A DNA stretch of 28,239 nucleotides from NCBI GenBank assembly GCA_964596865.1, contig CAZQVW010000001.1, positions 1-28,239 on the forward strand, read 5' to 3'. This document shows positions 14,979 through 22,702 of the stretch, in pieces (position 1 is the first letter of the stretch; each line of letters starts with the position of its first letter). The stretch comes from UBA6382 sp964596865. GTDB taxonomy: Bacteria > Bacteroidota > Bacteroidia > Bacteroidales > Bacteroidaceae. The notes beneath the pieces are model-generated. The model did no database searches. It saw only the letters and a program-made list of their open reading frames with translations, and was not told the DNA's origin. The translations under genes were made by a program, and so were the position numbers.

Positions 14979-17110
14979 CTACCACTTATCCTCTGCCTCC
15001 ACGCCGTTGTAGATATTCTTGGGGGCATATTCCATCCAATCCATTACAAACTGGGTGGCGGTATTGTCGAGGACAGACTTGATACGGAGGTAAAGCACAT
15101 CGCTGGGCTTGATATTGCCCGTCCAGATGATTTTGCGCAAGCGCAGATACTGCTGATAGGTAGTGGTGTTGCGCAGGGATTCCACCACATTGCCGCCGGA
15201 GGTGATGCCATCGTGCATAGGCGGTTTCATATACCCATGGTTGCGCATGGCCTTGTCGTTTTCATCGTTGTGAGCTTCATCGTCTGTGTCGGCTTCCCAA
15301 CCGATGACTGAACTGGTGGGGCGCAGACGGAGGTCGAGGGGCAGACCCACGGCGGTAAGGTTGTTGGGGTTGGTGCCGAGATAGAGCTGTGCCATACCGC
15401 GGTTGTCGAAGATGGGCACGGCCCAACGGATTTCCCATGTGCCCTCGAAAGGCACGGGCGGGAGCTTGATGGTCAAATCATACTGGCCGGTGATGTTGTG
15501 CTCATCGCCTTGGAAGTCGGGCCATGTGGCACCGTAGCCGGTGAGGTAGGTGTAATTACACCCTTCCTCGAAATGGATGTTTCTGAAATAGCCGTTGGGG
15601 ATGTGGATATTGGCGGTGCGCATGAGGCGGCGGTAGCCGTTGGTCATCAATTCGGGCAGGAGGGAAGAGATGTCGAAGCGTATGCGCTCGTTGAGCACCT
15701 TGTCCACCACGTCCTCGGTGTAGACGAGGGGTTCGGAGATGGTGTAATAGAATCCGTTGAGGGCGGAATAGCTGTTGGAGCCGTTGGATTCGTTGATGAG
15801 GACGCCGGGGATGGCACGGTGATTTCGGAGTAGTCTTTGAGGTCGCGCTCGGAAACATATCTGTTGATGCGCTTGCCGTTGGTCTGCGCTCCCTCGGTGA
15901 GCTTGATGAGGCGGCGCTGCTTGCCCATGGTCTCGTAGTATTCAAAGCAGTCGATGGTGAGCTGGGTGGGGTTTTTATAGGAATAGCCCATCTCGGCGTA
16001 GTGGATTACGAGTTTATCATAGGATATGCGCTCGGGCAACAGGTGGTAGGAGATAAATTGATTGACAGCATTGTCCTGCGAAGTATAGTCGGCCGAGTTG
16101 TTGGGATAATATTGCTCGCATTTCTGGGTGATTTGGGCGAGGATGGCGTCCATATTGGTTACCACGCCGTTGTCTACCACAGGGAGGTCGATGCCCCAAT
16201 GGTCGTGGAAGGTCTGGTCGGTCTCCACGAAGGCGGTATAGCCGTAATAGCGGTGCTCGGGACTGGGAGCCTGCGCGCCGTTTTGGTCAAAGCCGTATTC
16301 TTCGTGGTTGTATTCGTAGTCGTCATCGCGATAGCGCTGCATCGAGTCGGCCCATGAGGTGAGCTGAAGGAGGTAAGAGAAGATGCGCGTGTTGTCGGTC
16401 TGCTGGAGCAGGGCGGGCAGGGTGGCCTGCGAGAGCTCCAGCACGTGGTTCACTTCGTGGAGGACGCCATTGGCCAGTTCCACATCGGGATTGATGATGC
16501 GGCTACGCTCATTGACGATGGTGGCGGCGTTGCCCCCGCTCACGGTGTCAAAGGAGATGGTGATATAGCGGTCGTCCATGTTAGTGGTCTCCAATGCGCC
16601 GGATTGGAAACCGGATGTGAGGTAGGCTTCCTCATCGCCTGTGTCGATGATGGAATTGCGGGCGATGTATTCGGCAATGGAGTCGGGGATTTGGGTGATG
16701 TCGTAGTTGGTGGTATGAAAGATAGAGTCCAGGTAGCTCTGTATGGCCTCATTGCTTGGCGCGAAGCACGTGTAATTGCCGCGCGCGGACAGGAGGTCGG
16801 AGATGGTGGAGGCCGATTTCGGACTGAGTTTCACTCTTTTTAGGATGTAGGCGTAGTTGGAATAGGTGTCGGCGTTGTCCTGAAGATAGGTGGTGATGGT
16901 CTGACCGGTGAAGGTGTACATATCACTGCTGTCTACTTCGTCAGAACAAGCGGAGAACCCAATAATTACCGCTGCCATCACTATTATGCAACGGCTCACC
17001 GTGTGGCGGAGCGCCCGGAAGTGGCTTTGCTTTGTACAACAACCAAATAGTCTGTCTCTGCGGGATGAAGCACTATCGCCGCGGTGGGATAGGAATTTGC
17101 AAAGTTTCAT
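14979..17110 (-). pseudogene. Fasciclin-domain lipoprotein, frameshifted
   Basis: Two overlapping minus-strand frames (17110-15647 and 15710-14979, the second open further upstream) join into one protein of about 710 residues if one base is restored near 15813-15822. The first part has a hydrophobic segment IIVMAAVIIGFSAC with a lipobox-like Cys55, so it is probably a surface or periplasmic lipoprotein. The N-region before it is long, and a GTG at codon 38 could be the real start. A FAS1 (fasciclin) domain spans about 60-220 with YTCFAPSNEAI and a following LANGVLHEVNHVLEL. A second, divergent FAS1 region is likely at about 280-480. The C-terminal 200 residues look like a beta-sandwich (YDLTIKLPPVPFEGTWEIRW). 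FAS1 lipoproteins often mediate adhesion, but this role is not shown here. Both halves remain uncorrupted, so a recent mutation, phase switch or base-calling error are all possible. Confidence 0.85.
15813..15822 (-). other. Frameshift site in the fasciclin gene
   Basis: On the minus strand the text reads ACCGTGCCATCCCCGGC. Adding one C (GTGCCCATCCCCGGC) restores a continuous frame into ITVP-IPGVLINESNGS. The change falls beside C runs, a common place for single-base errors or slippage. Confidence 0.75.
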
Positions 17111-17172
17111 ATTTCGAGTGTTTTTGTGTGATTTAAGATATTAGTGTTGTATTAGTTGTGCTTTTCAATGAT

Positions 17173-17204
17173 GCAAAATTATGAATATTAATGATGCTGA
17201 CAAA
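17173..17204 (-). promoter_or_regulatory. Exact Bacteroidota-type promoter for the fasciclin gene
   Basis: On the minus strand TTTG (17204-17201) is followed after 19 bp by TAATTTTGC (17181-17173). This matches the Bacteroidota primary-sigma pattern TTTG-N19-21-TAnnTTTG. Transcription would start near 17166, about 55 bases before the ATG at 17110. Confidence 0.85.
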
Positions 17205-17343
17205 AAAGATGCTTACAAATTGTTAGAAAAATGGGTCCTTAACAAGTAAACAATAACGAAATGGGGCGAATTTTGAGCTAATTTCAGAGGTAGGCCGAAT
17301 GCGGGCGGTTGCAAAACGCGGGGGCTTGTCTGTCGTTCGTGTG

Positions 17344-17380
17344 TACGTAAAGACTTTTTTAGCTGTCTTGTCTTTTACGT
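17344..17380. other. Imperfect hairpin beyond the ackA terminator
   Basis: ACGTAAAGAC pairs with GTCTTTTACGT apart from one bulged base. It lies between the ackA terminator and the fasciclin promoter. A role in transcription end or as a back-up terminator is possible but unsupported. Confidence 0.35.
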
Positions 17381-17389
17381 GGCACTTGC

Positions 17390-17439
17390 AAAAAAGAAAG
17401 CGGGAAACAAACACGCTGAATGTGTGTTTGTTTCCCGCT
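17390..17439 (-). terminator. Rho-independent terminator of ackA
   Basis: A perfect 16-bp stem (17399-17414 with 17424-17439, AGCGGGAAACAAACAC and its complement) is followed on the minus strand by TTTCTTTTTTG. It lies about 40 bp after the ackA stop and closes the pta-ackA unit. Confidence 0.92.
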
Positions 17440-17445
17440 TGTGGG

Positions 17446-17461
17446 AGCGATTATAATCGCT
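17446..17461. other. Perfect 16-bp palindrome before the ackA terminator
   Basis: AGCGATTATAATCGCT is its own reverse complement and lies between the ackA stop and the terminator. It could be a protein-binding site or part of the 3' RNA fold; nothing decides between them. Confidence 0.5.
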
Positions 17462-17476
17462 TGCGAAAGAAAATCT

Positions 17477-18673
17477 CTACTTTGCTGCGAGATAAACGGC
17501 CTGGGTGTCGCTGGCCACGAGCTGCTCTTCATCCGTGGGGATGACGCAGACGGTAACCTTGCTCTCGGGAGTGGAGATAATGCCCTCCTGCGAGTGGTTG
17601 GCCTTGTTTGCAACAGGGTCGATGATGATGCCGAGATGCTCCAGCCCCTTCATGCTGCCGCCGCGAATCTCATATTGGTTTTCGCCCACGCCGGCGGTAA
17701 AGATGATATAGTCGGCGCCACCCAAGATGCCGTAGTAGGCGCTCACATATTTGCGGATGCGATAATTGTACATATCCACGGCCAATTGGCAACGCTCATC
17801 GCCGTTGGCTGCGGCGCCGAGGATGTCGCGCATGTCGGTGTATTTCTCGGTGATGCCCAGCATGCCGCTCTTCTTGTTGAGGAGGTCGGAAGCCTGCTGC
17901 GTGTTTAATCCTAACTTATCCATCAGATAGAGAATGGCCGAGGAGTCGATGTCGCCGGTGCGGGTGCCCATGATTAATCCCTCCAGCGGGGTGAGACCCA
18001 TACTGGTGTCGATGCAGCGGCCTTTCTGAATTGCGGCGATGGAGGCGCCGTTACCAATATGGCAGGAGATGACGTTCTTCTCCTTGGGGTCGAAGCCATA
18101 CAGTTCGGCGGCACGGTTGAGCACATAGCGATGGCTGGTGCCGTGGAATCCGTAGCGGCGAATGCTGAACTGCTCGTAGTATTTATATGGTAGGGCGTAG
18201 AGGTAAGCGTAGGACGGCATGGTCTGATGGAAAGATGTGTCGAAGACTCCCACTTGCATCACCTGTGGCAGTTTCTTTGTCACGGCATTGATGCCTTTGA
18301 GGTGGGCGGGATTGTGCAGCGGGGCCAGATCTTCGTAGGTCTTCCATTCTTTCAGAACCTCGGGCGTGAGCTCCAGACTCTTGGTGAAGCAACCGCCGTG
18401 GGCTATACGGTGGCCAACGGCATCTATCTCGTTCAGACTTTTGAGGACGCCCTTAGCGGGGTCGGTGAGGGTTTTGAGCACGAGCTCCACACCCACATCG
18501 TGATTGGGTATAGGGGTGGTGATGGTCTCTTTTACGGGTGCTTTGATTTTGTAGAAGGAATCGGGCTGCCCCACCTTCTCGATGCCGCCGGCGGCGAGCA
18601 CGCTTTTGTCGCTCATGTCGTAGAGCTTGTATTTGATGGACGAGCTACCGCAGTTTAATACAAGGATTTTCAT
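17477..18673 (-). CDS. ackA: Acetate kinase
   Basis: A 398-residue cytosolic enzyme (EC 2.7.2.1) that transfers phosphate from acetyl phosphate to ADP, the ATP-yielding last step of acetate fermentation. The ASKHA-fold motifs are all present: LVLNCGSSSIKYKLYD (4-19, with N7), VFDTSFHQTMP, RRYGFHGTSHRYV, VISCHIGNGASIAA, GLTPLEGLIMGTRTGDID, and near the C-terminus FTAGVGENQYEIR. Length is normal. The gene follows pta on the same strand after 203 bp filled with 25-bp repeats, the first of which starts three bases before the start codon. Its transcript ends at the hairpin at 17390-17439. Expression probably comes from the pta promoter, unless one is hidden in the repeats. Confidence 0.97.
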   Translation of the reverse strand: MKILVLNCGSSSIKYKLYDMSDKSVLAAGGIEKVGQPDSFYKIKAPVKETITTPIPNHDVGVELVLKTLTDPAKGVLKSLNEIDAVGHRIAHGGCFTKSLELTPEVLKEWKTYEDLAPLHNPAHLKGINAVTKKLPQVMQVGVFDTSFHQTMPSYAYLYALPYKYYEQFSIRRYGFHGTSHRYVLNRAAELYGFDPKEKNVISCHIGNGASIAAIQKGRCIDTSMGLTPLEGLIMGTRTGDIDSSAILYLMDKLGLNTQQASDLLNKKSGMLGITEKYTDMRDILGAAANGDERCQLAVDMYNYRIRKYVSAYYGILGGADYIIFTAGVGENQYEIRGGSMKGLEHLGIIIDPVANKANHSQEGIISTPESKVTVCVIPTDEEQLVASDTQAVYLAAK

Positions 18674-18675
18674 TT

Positions 18676-18869
18676 TAGAAAAGAGTAGTTTGGAAGTTGA
18701 TGGAATAGAGTAGGATGAGAGTTGATGGAATAGAGTAGTTTGTTAGTTGATAGAATAGAGTAGGGTGTCTCGGCGGGTTCAAAATTCTACGGGAGAATAG
18801 GGTAGTTGTCAATTTTCTCTGCGGCCACAAACTACTCTATTCTATCACCTTGCTATCTACTCTATTCTA
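18676..18869. repeat. 25-bp TAGAATAGAGTAG repeats in opposing arms between pta and ackA
   Basis: Direct 25-bp units start at 18676, 18701, 18726 and 18751, with a worn copy near 18793. Two inverted copies (CTACTCTATTCTA at 18832 and 18857) are also 25 bp apart. RNA across this gap could fold into a long hairpin between pta and ackA. The family is shared with 12786-12878. Confidence 0.9.
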
Positions 18870-18876
18870 AATTATA

Positions 18877-19890
18877 TTATAACTTCTTTGCAGCGATGGC
18901 CTGATTAGCGGTGATGGCAATCATCTTGTAGACATCGTCCACAGAGCAGCCGCGCGAGAGGTCGTTCACGGGGCGCGCAATGCCCTGAAGGATTGGACCG
19001 AGGGCTTCTGCTCCGCCCAAGCGCTGCACTAATTTATAAGATATATTGCCTACCTCCAGTGTGGGCACAACCAGTACGTTGGCTTTGCCGGCAACAGACG
19101 AGCCGGGCGCTTTCAGTTTGGCTACGGAGGGCACGAGGGCGCAATCGGCCTGAAGCTCGCCATCGATATGGAGGTCGGGATCCAGCTGGCGCGCGATGGC
19201 GGTGGCTTCTATCACCTTGTCCACCACCTCATGCTTGGCGGAACCGTAAGAGGAGAAGCTGAGCATAGCCACCCTGGGGTCTTCAAATCCAGCCACATCC
19301 TTGGCGGTGCGGGCGGTGGATACGGCTATCTCGGCCAATTGGTGAGCATCGGGCACAGGAGTTACGGCCACATCGCCCATCACCAATACGCCGTCTTCGC
19401 CATACTGCGGGGTCTTGGTCAGCAAAATCATTGCACCGCTCACGCAACTGATGCCCGGAGCGGTCTTTATTATCTGCAGGGCGGGGCGGAGAACGTTGCT
19501 TGTGGCGTTGCGCGCGCCGGCCAACTGCCCGTCGGCTTTACCCATCTTGATCATCATGCACCCATAGTAGAGCGGGTCTTTCACTTTCTCGCGTGCCTCT
19601 ATCAGGGTCATGCCCTTGCGCTTGCGGAGCTCGGCCAGAGCTTCGGCAAATTCCTCAAGGTCGGGGGCAAGGCGGGGATTGATGATGAGATCGGGGGTGA
19701 TGTGTTTCAGTCCTAACTTTTGGGCCAGCTCCATTATCTCGTCCTGCTCGCCCAGCAGTACCACGTTGGCCACTTTGTTTTCCACTGCGCGGTCGGCGGC
19801 CGTCAGTGTGCGCTCCTCTGTGCCTTCGGGCAGGACAATGCGTTGCCTGCAGGCTTGTGCGCGCTCAATCAGTTTTGCTATAATATCCAT
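18877..19890 (-). CDS. pta: Phosphate acetyltransferase
   Basis: A 337-residue cytosolic enzyme (EC 2.3.1.8) that converts acetyl-CoA and phosphate to acetyl phosphate and CoA. It is the short form with only the catalytic PTA_PTB domain and none of the N-terminal regulatory domains of E. coli Pta. Recognisable segments are RIVLPEGTEERTLTAADRA (18-36), YYGCMMIKMGKADGQLAGA (about 108-126), the following NVLRPALQIIKTAPG, VAMLSFSSYGSAKHEVVDKV, ELQADCALVPSVAKLKAPGS and GKANVLVVPTLEVGNISYKL. With ackA downstream it forms the acetate-producing pair. An exact promoter match lies about 200 bp upstream (20097-20128), which implies a long leader. Confidence 0.96.
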   Translation of the reverse strand: MDIIAKLIERAQACRQRIVLPEGTEERTLTAADRAVENKVANVVLLGEQDEIMELAQKLGLKHITPDLIINPRLAPDLEEFAEALAELRKRKGMTLIEAREKVKDPLYYGCMMIKMGKADGQLAGARNATSNVLRPALQIIKTAPGISCVSGAMILLTKTPQYGEDGVLVMGDVAVTPVPDAHQLAEIAVSTARTAKDVAGFEDPRVAMLSFSSYGSAKHEVVDKVIEATAIARQLDPDLHIDGELQADCALVPSVAKLKAPGSSVAGKANVLVVPTLEVGNISYKLVQRLGGAEALGPILQGIARPVNDLSRGCSVDDVYKMIAITANQAIAAKKL

Positions 19891-19970
19891 AGTCTTGTAT
19901 TATATAGTTTTGTAATAGAATTTTCGTTGGGGGGATGTTTCTTGTTTAGTAAGGAAATTGCCTTGGGGTG

Positions 19971-19998
19971 TGCGTGTGTCGCGTTGCGTGTGTCGCGT
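19971..19998. repeat. 14-bp direct duplication in the pta leader
   Basis: TGCGTGTGTCGCGT occurs twice back to back (19971-19984 and 19985-19998), inside the proposed leader of pta. Confidence 0.85.
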
Positions 19999-20096
19999 AA
20001 AGAATTATTTCGGGAAATCTTTCCGGCTTTGTGCGTCTCCATCGCTACGATAAACGCAAGGAGCAGGCGCTTTATCCCAATAGTTTATTTCCTTAT

Positions 20097-20128
20097 GCAA
20101 AAGTAGCGTTTTCTGCTGGGCTGGCAAA
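20097..20128 (-). promoter_or_regulatory. Exact Bacteroidota-type promoter upstream of pta
   Basis: On the minus strand TTTG (20128-20125), 19 bp, then TACTTTTGC (20105-20097). Transcription would start near 20090. The next minus-strand gene is pta at 19890, so the RNA would carry a leader of about 200 bases. The signal lies just past the stop of the gene at 20160. Confidence 0.82.
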
Positions 20129-20159
20129 GTATTGTAAACAACAAATTCGGGCTCGCCCA

Positions 20160-20666
20160 TTATGTGTTTCCCTCTGCATAAGGGTTGGGCGATGATGGAG
20201 GAGCGCCGGCGCCTGCCAGTATGTCGGAGTAGGTTGGCACCTCGTGCAGGAAAGAGTAGGAGTTTGTGGCGTAGTCTATATGACAGCAATAATGAACCAG
20301 TCCGTTGCTTAACATTATATAAGGTACGCGCAAGACAAGGTTGTAGGTGCAAGCCTGAGTGAGGGTTTTGCGGGTGATGCTTACGGAGGGAGCTTTGTAT
20401 TCCACAATCACCAGCGGGCGGAGGTTGCGCGAATAGACCACCGTGTCGCACCGGCGCGTCATTCCGTTGAGAGTGATGGCGACTTCGTTGCTCATCAATG
20501 AGGCGGGGAATGAGCAATAGTGGATAAGAAAGGATGTGAAATGTTGGCGCACCCATTCCTCGGGCGTCAAAGCCACGAAACGCTGCCTGATTGGGTCGAA
20601 AATCACAGTTTTTCCGCGCTCCTCACGTATATTTGCCTTTATTTGGGGCAGGTTTAAGGAAAACAT
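20160..20666 (-). CDS. HsdR N-terminal-type PD-(D/E)xK nuclease-fold protein
   Basis: A 168-residue stand-alone protein of the HSDR_N_2 type, often annotated 'type I restriction enzyme HsdR N-terminal domain protein'. The nuclease-fold signature is readable as D74 in RRCDTVVYS and E89-x-K91 in VIVEYKAP. There is no helicase part and no methylase or specificity gene nearby, so this is not a restriction system. In Bacteroidales such genes typically lie beside holA or amn, as here, and their role is unknown. The N-terminus MFSLNLPQIKANIRE and the segment RQRFVALTPEEWVRQHF are the usual family start. The gene is divergent from amn with 81 bp between the start codons. A -7-like element on this strand lies at 20732-20740. 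Confidence 0.88.
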   Translation of the reverse strand: MFSLNLPQIKANIREERGKTVIFDPIRQRFVALTPEEWVRQHFTSFLIHYCSFPASLMSNEVAITLNGMTRRCDTVVYSRNLRPLVIVEYKAPSVSITRKTLTQACTYNLVLRVPYIMLSNGLVHYCCHIDYATNSYSFLHEVPTYSDILAGAGAPPSSPNPYAEGNT

Positions 20667-20670
20667 TTGC

Positions 20671-20679
20671 TATTTTTGC
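20671..20679 (+). promoter_or_regulatory. Possible -7 element for amn
   Basis: TATTTTTGC fits TAnnTTTG, about 70 bp before the amn ATG. The nearest upstream TTTG (20642) is 25 bp away, too far for the consensus, so the match is partial. Confidence 0.35.
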
Positions 20680-20731
20680 AGTTTATAGGCCGCGTATGGG
20701 TCTTTTTGGTCTACGCGGAGTTGTTTTGTTA

Positions 20732-20761
20732 GCAAAAGTAATGAAAAATGATGAATACAAA
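20732..20761 (-). promoter_or_regulatory. Possible promoter for the HsdR_N-type gene
   Basis: On the minus strand TTTG (20761-20758), 17 bp, then TACTTTTGC (20740-20732). The spacing is two bases short of the usual 19. It overlaps the amn start codon and first codons, so the two divergent genes may compete. Confidence 0.5.
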
Positions 20762-21521
20762 GCTGGAAATAGCTTGTAATTGGCTGGAGCGTTATACCAA
20801 CACTCCCCTTAAAGCTTTCTCTAAATATGTATTGCTCACAAATTTCAATAATTACGTAGACCTCTTTTGCCAGGAGGGCGACGTTACGCCGCCGGGCTAC
20901 GAGGCCAATATGCGTACAGCCAACGCGCAGGGTATCACCATCATCAATTTTGGTATGGGCAGCCCCAATGCGGCCTTGATTGCCGACCTCCTTGGTGCCG
21001 TAAAGCCCGAGGCTTGTTTGTTTTTGGGCAAATGCGGCGGAGTGGCCGATGGAATGGAGCTGGGCTCGTTTCTGTTGCCAATCGCAGCCGTTAGGGGCGA
21101 GGGCACCAGCAACGATTATTTCCCGCCAGAGGTGCCATCGCTGCCCCACTTTATGCTGCAAAGGGCAGCCTCGTCGGTGTTGAAGTATAGACACCTGCCC
21201 TATTGGGCCGGTCCTATCTATACCACTAACCGTCGCGTGTGGGAGCACGATGAGCAATTCAAGCAATATCTACGCCGCATCAAAGTGATGGCAGTGGATA
21301 TGGAGTGCGCCACGCTTTTCTCCTGCGCCGATTATAATGGCTTTCCTATGGGCGCCCTACTTTTGGTGAGCGACAACCCAATGGTGCCGGAGGGAGTGAA
21401 GACTATCAAAAGTGACAAGATGGTTACCTCCCACTATGCGCTCACCCATGTTCGCGCAGGCATTAGGGTGCTCAAACAGATTATCAACCACTCCGAGACG
21501 CTGGATTACCTGAATTTCTAA
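20748..21521 (+). CDS. amn: AMP nucleosidase, short form
   Basis: A 257-residue cytosolic enzyme of the nucleoside phosphorylase superfamily (EC 3.2.2.4), which splits AMP to adenine and ribose 5-phosphate. It is the short Bacteroidota form without the extra N-terminal domain of E. coli Amn. Visible family segments are ITIINFGMGSPNAALIADLL (about 64-83), FLGKCGGVADGMELGSFLLP (about 91-110), AVRGEGTSNDYFPPEVPSLP, and VMAVDMECATLFSCADYNG, where the Glu-containing MECATL motif binds the ribose. DNPMVPEGVK gives the catalytic Asp of the superfamily. Start may be ATG 20748 or 20751. holA follows on the same strand after 72 bp, probably in one operon. Confidence 0.93.
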   Translation: MMNTKLEIACNWLERYTNTPLKAFSKYVLLTNFNNYVDLFCQEGDVTPPGYEANMRTANAQGITIINFGMGSPNAALIADLLGAVKPEACLFLGKCGGVADGMELGSFLLPIAAVRGEGTSNDYFPPEVPSLPHFMLQRAASSVLKYRHLPYWAGPIYTTNRRVWEHDEQFKQYLRRIKVMAVDMECATLFSCADYNGFPMGALLLVSDNPMVPEGVKTIKSDKMVTSHYALTHVRAGIRVLKQIINHSETLDYLNF

Positions 21522-21526
21522 CCCGT

Positions 21527-21552
21527 CTTCTGCAAATAGCCAAACGCAGAAG
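21527..21552. other. Small hairpin between amn and holA
   Basis: CTTCTGC (21527-21533) pairs with GCAGAAG (21546-21552). No T run follows, so it is not a terminator and would allow read-through into holA. Confidence 0.4.
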
Positions 21553-21593
21553 GGTATGGCCCGCGCCGGTCGTCCGAAAAAACATTTTTCTTC

Positions 21594-22607
21594 ATGGCAA
21601 AAGAACAGTCCCTAAGCGAAATCCTGCGGGCCATACGCGCCCACCAGTTTAAGCCCATCTATATACTGATGGGTGCGGAGCCTTATTATATAGACCTCCT
21701 CCACAACGAGATTGTGAACAACGCTTTGCCGGAGGCGGAGCGCGATTTCTGTATGCAGACATTCTATGGCGCCGACACTACGGCCAACGCGGTGATTAAT
21801 GCTGCGCGCAGTTTTCCAATGGGGACCCGAATGCTGGTGGTGGTGAAAGAAGCGCAAGATCTTTCCCAAGTGGAGGAGATTGCCTACTACCTACACAATC
21901 CACAGCCCTCCACCGTATTGGTATTGGAAAACCGTACGGGCAATTTCGACCGCCGCAAGAAATTTATGACCCTCGCCTCGCAGATGGGCGTGGTCTTTGA
22001 ATCGCCCAAGGTGAAGGACTTTAACCTACCACCGCTCATCTCTGCTTATTTTCATGACCACTCGCTCAAGATAGACAACAAGTCGGTCTCGATTATCGCC
22101 GATTCGGTGGGCACAGACCTCACACGACTCTACTCCGCTATGGACAAATTGGTGGCCTCGCTCACCGAAGGGCAGACCGCCGTCACTCCCGACATCGTGG
22201 AGCGCATTATAGGAGTGAGCAAGGATTTTAATATTTTCGAATACCTCAATGCGCTCATCGTAAAGGACACATTTAAGGCGTTTCAGATTGCGAAATATTT
22301 TGATGAGAACCCGAAGCAAAATCCTATACAGATGATACTGCCTTCGCTCTTCAGACAATTCTCTCAACTGATGATGGCTTACTATTCTCCTGCCAGAGAC
22401 AAAAATGGCATCGCGCAGTATATCGGGATGCAGCCCTGGCAGGTGGAAAGAAATGTCCTGCCTGCGATGAGAAATTACTCTGCCAAGAAGGTGCTCGCCA
22501 TTTTGGCCGCCATTCGCGACACGGATGAAAAATCTAAAGGCTATGGAGGCAGCAAAGTGGCCCCAGGCGACCTGCTAAAGGAGCTCACGTTTTTTATTTT
22601 GCACTGA
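21594..22607 (+). CDS. holA: DNA polymerase III subunit delta
   Basis: The 337-residue delta subunit of the clamp loader, which opens the beta sliding clamp during replication. The N-terminus ILRAIRAHQFKPIYILMGAEPYYIDLLHNEIV (about residues 10-40, quoted in parts of the family pattern) includes the YILMGAEPYYID segment typical of delta. It is followed by FCMQTFYGADTT and PMGTRMLVVVKEAQ. The middle part has RLYSAMDKLVAS and FNIFEYLNALIVKD. The C-terminal helical collar domain has NPIQMILPSLFRQFSQLM. There is no Walker A motif, as expected for delta. Two successive terminators stand immediately downstream, so the amn-holA transcript ends here. Confidence 0.93.
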   Translation: MAKEQSLSEILRAIRAHQFKPIYILMGAEPYYIDLLHNEIVNNALPEAERDFCMQTFYGADTTANAVINAARSFPMGTRMLVVVKEAQDLSQVEEIAYYLHNPQPSTVLVLENRTGNFDRRKKFMTLASQMGVVFESPKVKDFNLPPLISAYFHDHSLKIDNKSVSIIADSVGTDLTRLYSAMDKLVASLTEGQTAVTPDIVERIIGVSKDFNIFEYLNALIVKDTFKAFQIAKYFDENPKQNPIQMILPSLFRQFSQLMMAYYSPARDKNGIAQYIGMQPWQVERNVLPAMRNYSAKKVLAILAAIRDTDEKSKGYGGSKVAPGDLLKELTFFILH

Positions 22608-22620
22608 TATTTGTATCTTC

Positions 22621-22657
22621 CGGAGCGCTAATTTCACGTTTTTGCGCTCCGTTTTTT
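22621..22657 (+). terminator. Rho-independent terminator of holA, first of two
   Basis: CGGAGCGC (22621-22628) pairs with GCGCTCCG (22644-22651). Six T residues follow (22652-22657). It lies 14 bp after the holA stop. Confidence 0.9.
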
Positions 22658-22667
22658 CTATTTCCAC

Positions 22668-22702
22668 AGTCGGCAGAAACAAAGTTTTTGGCCGACTTTT
22701 TT
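22668..22702 (+). terminator. Rho-independent terminator, second of two
   Basis: AGTCGGC (22668-22674) pairs with GCCGACT (22691-22697), and the T run extends to 22702. It starts 11 bp after the first terminator. Confidence 0.85.

Noticed and set aside
20160..20666. Possible restriction-modification or defence system based on the HsdR_N-type protein
   Set aside because: There is no helicase, methylase or specificity gene nearby, and the amn/holA neighbourhood is a usual chromosomal setting for this small protein.
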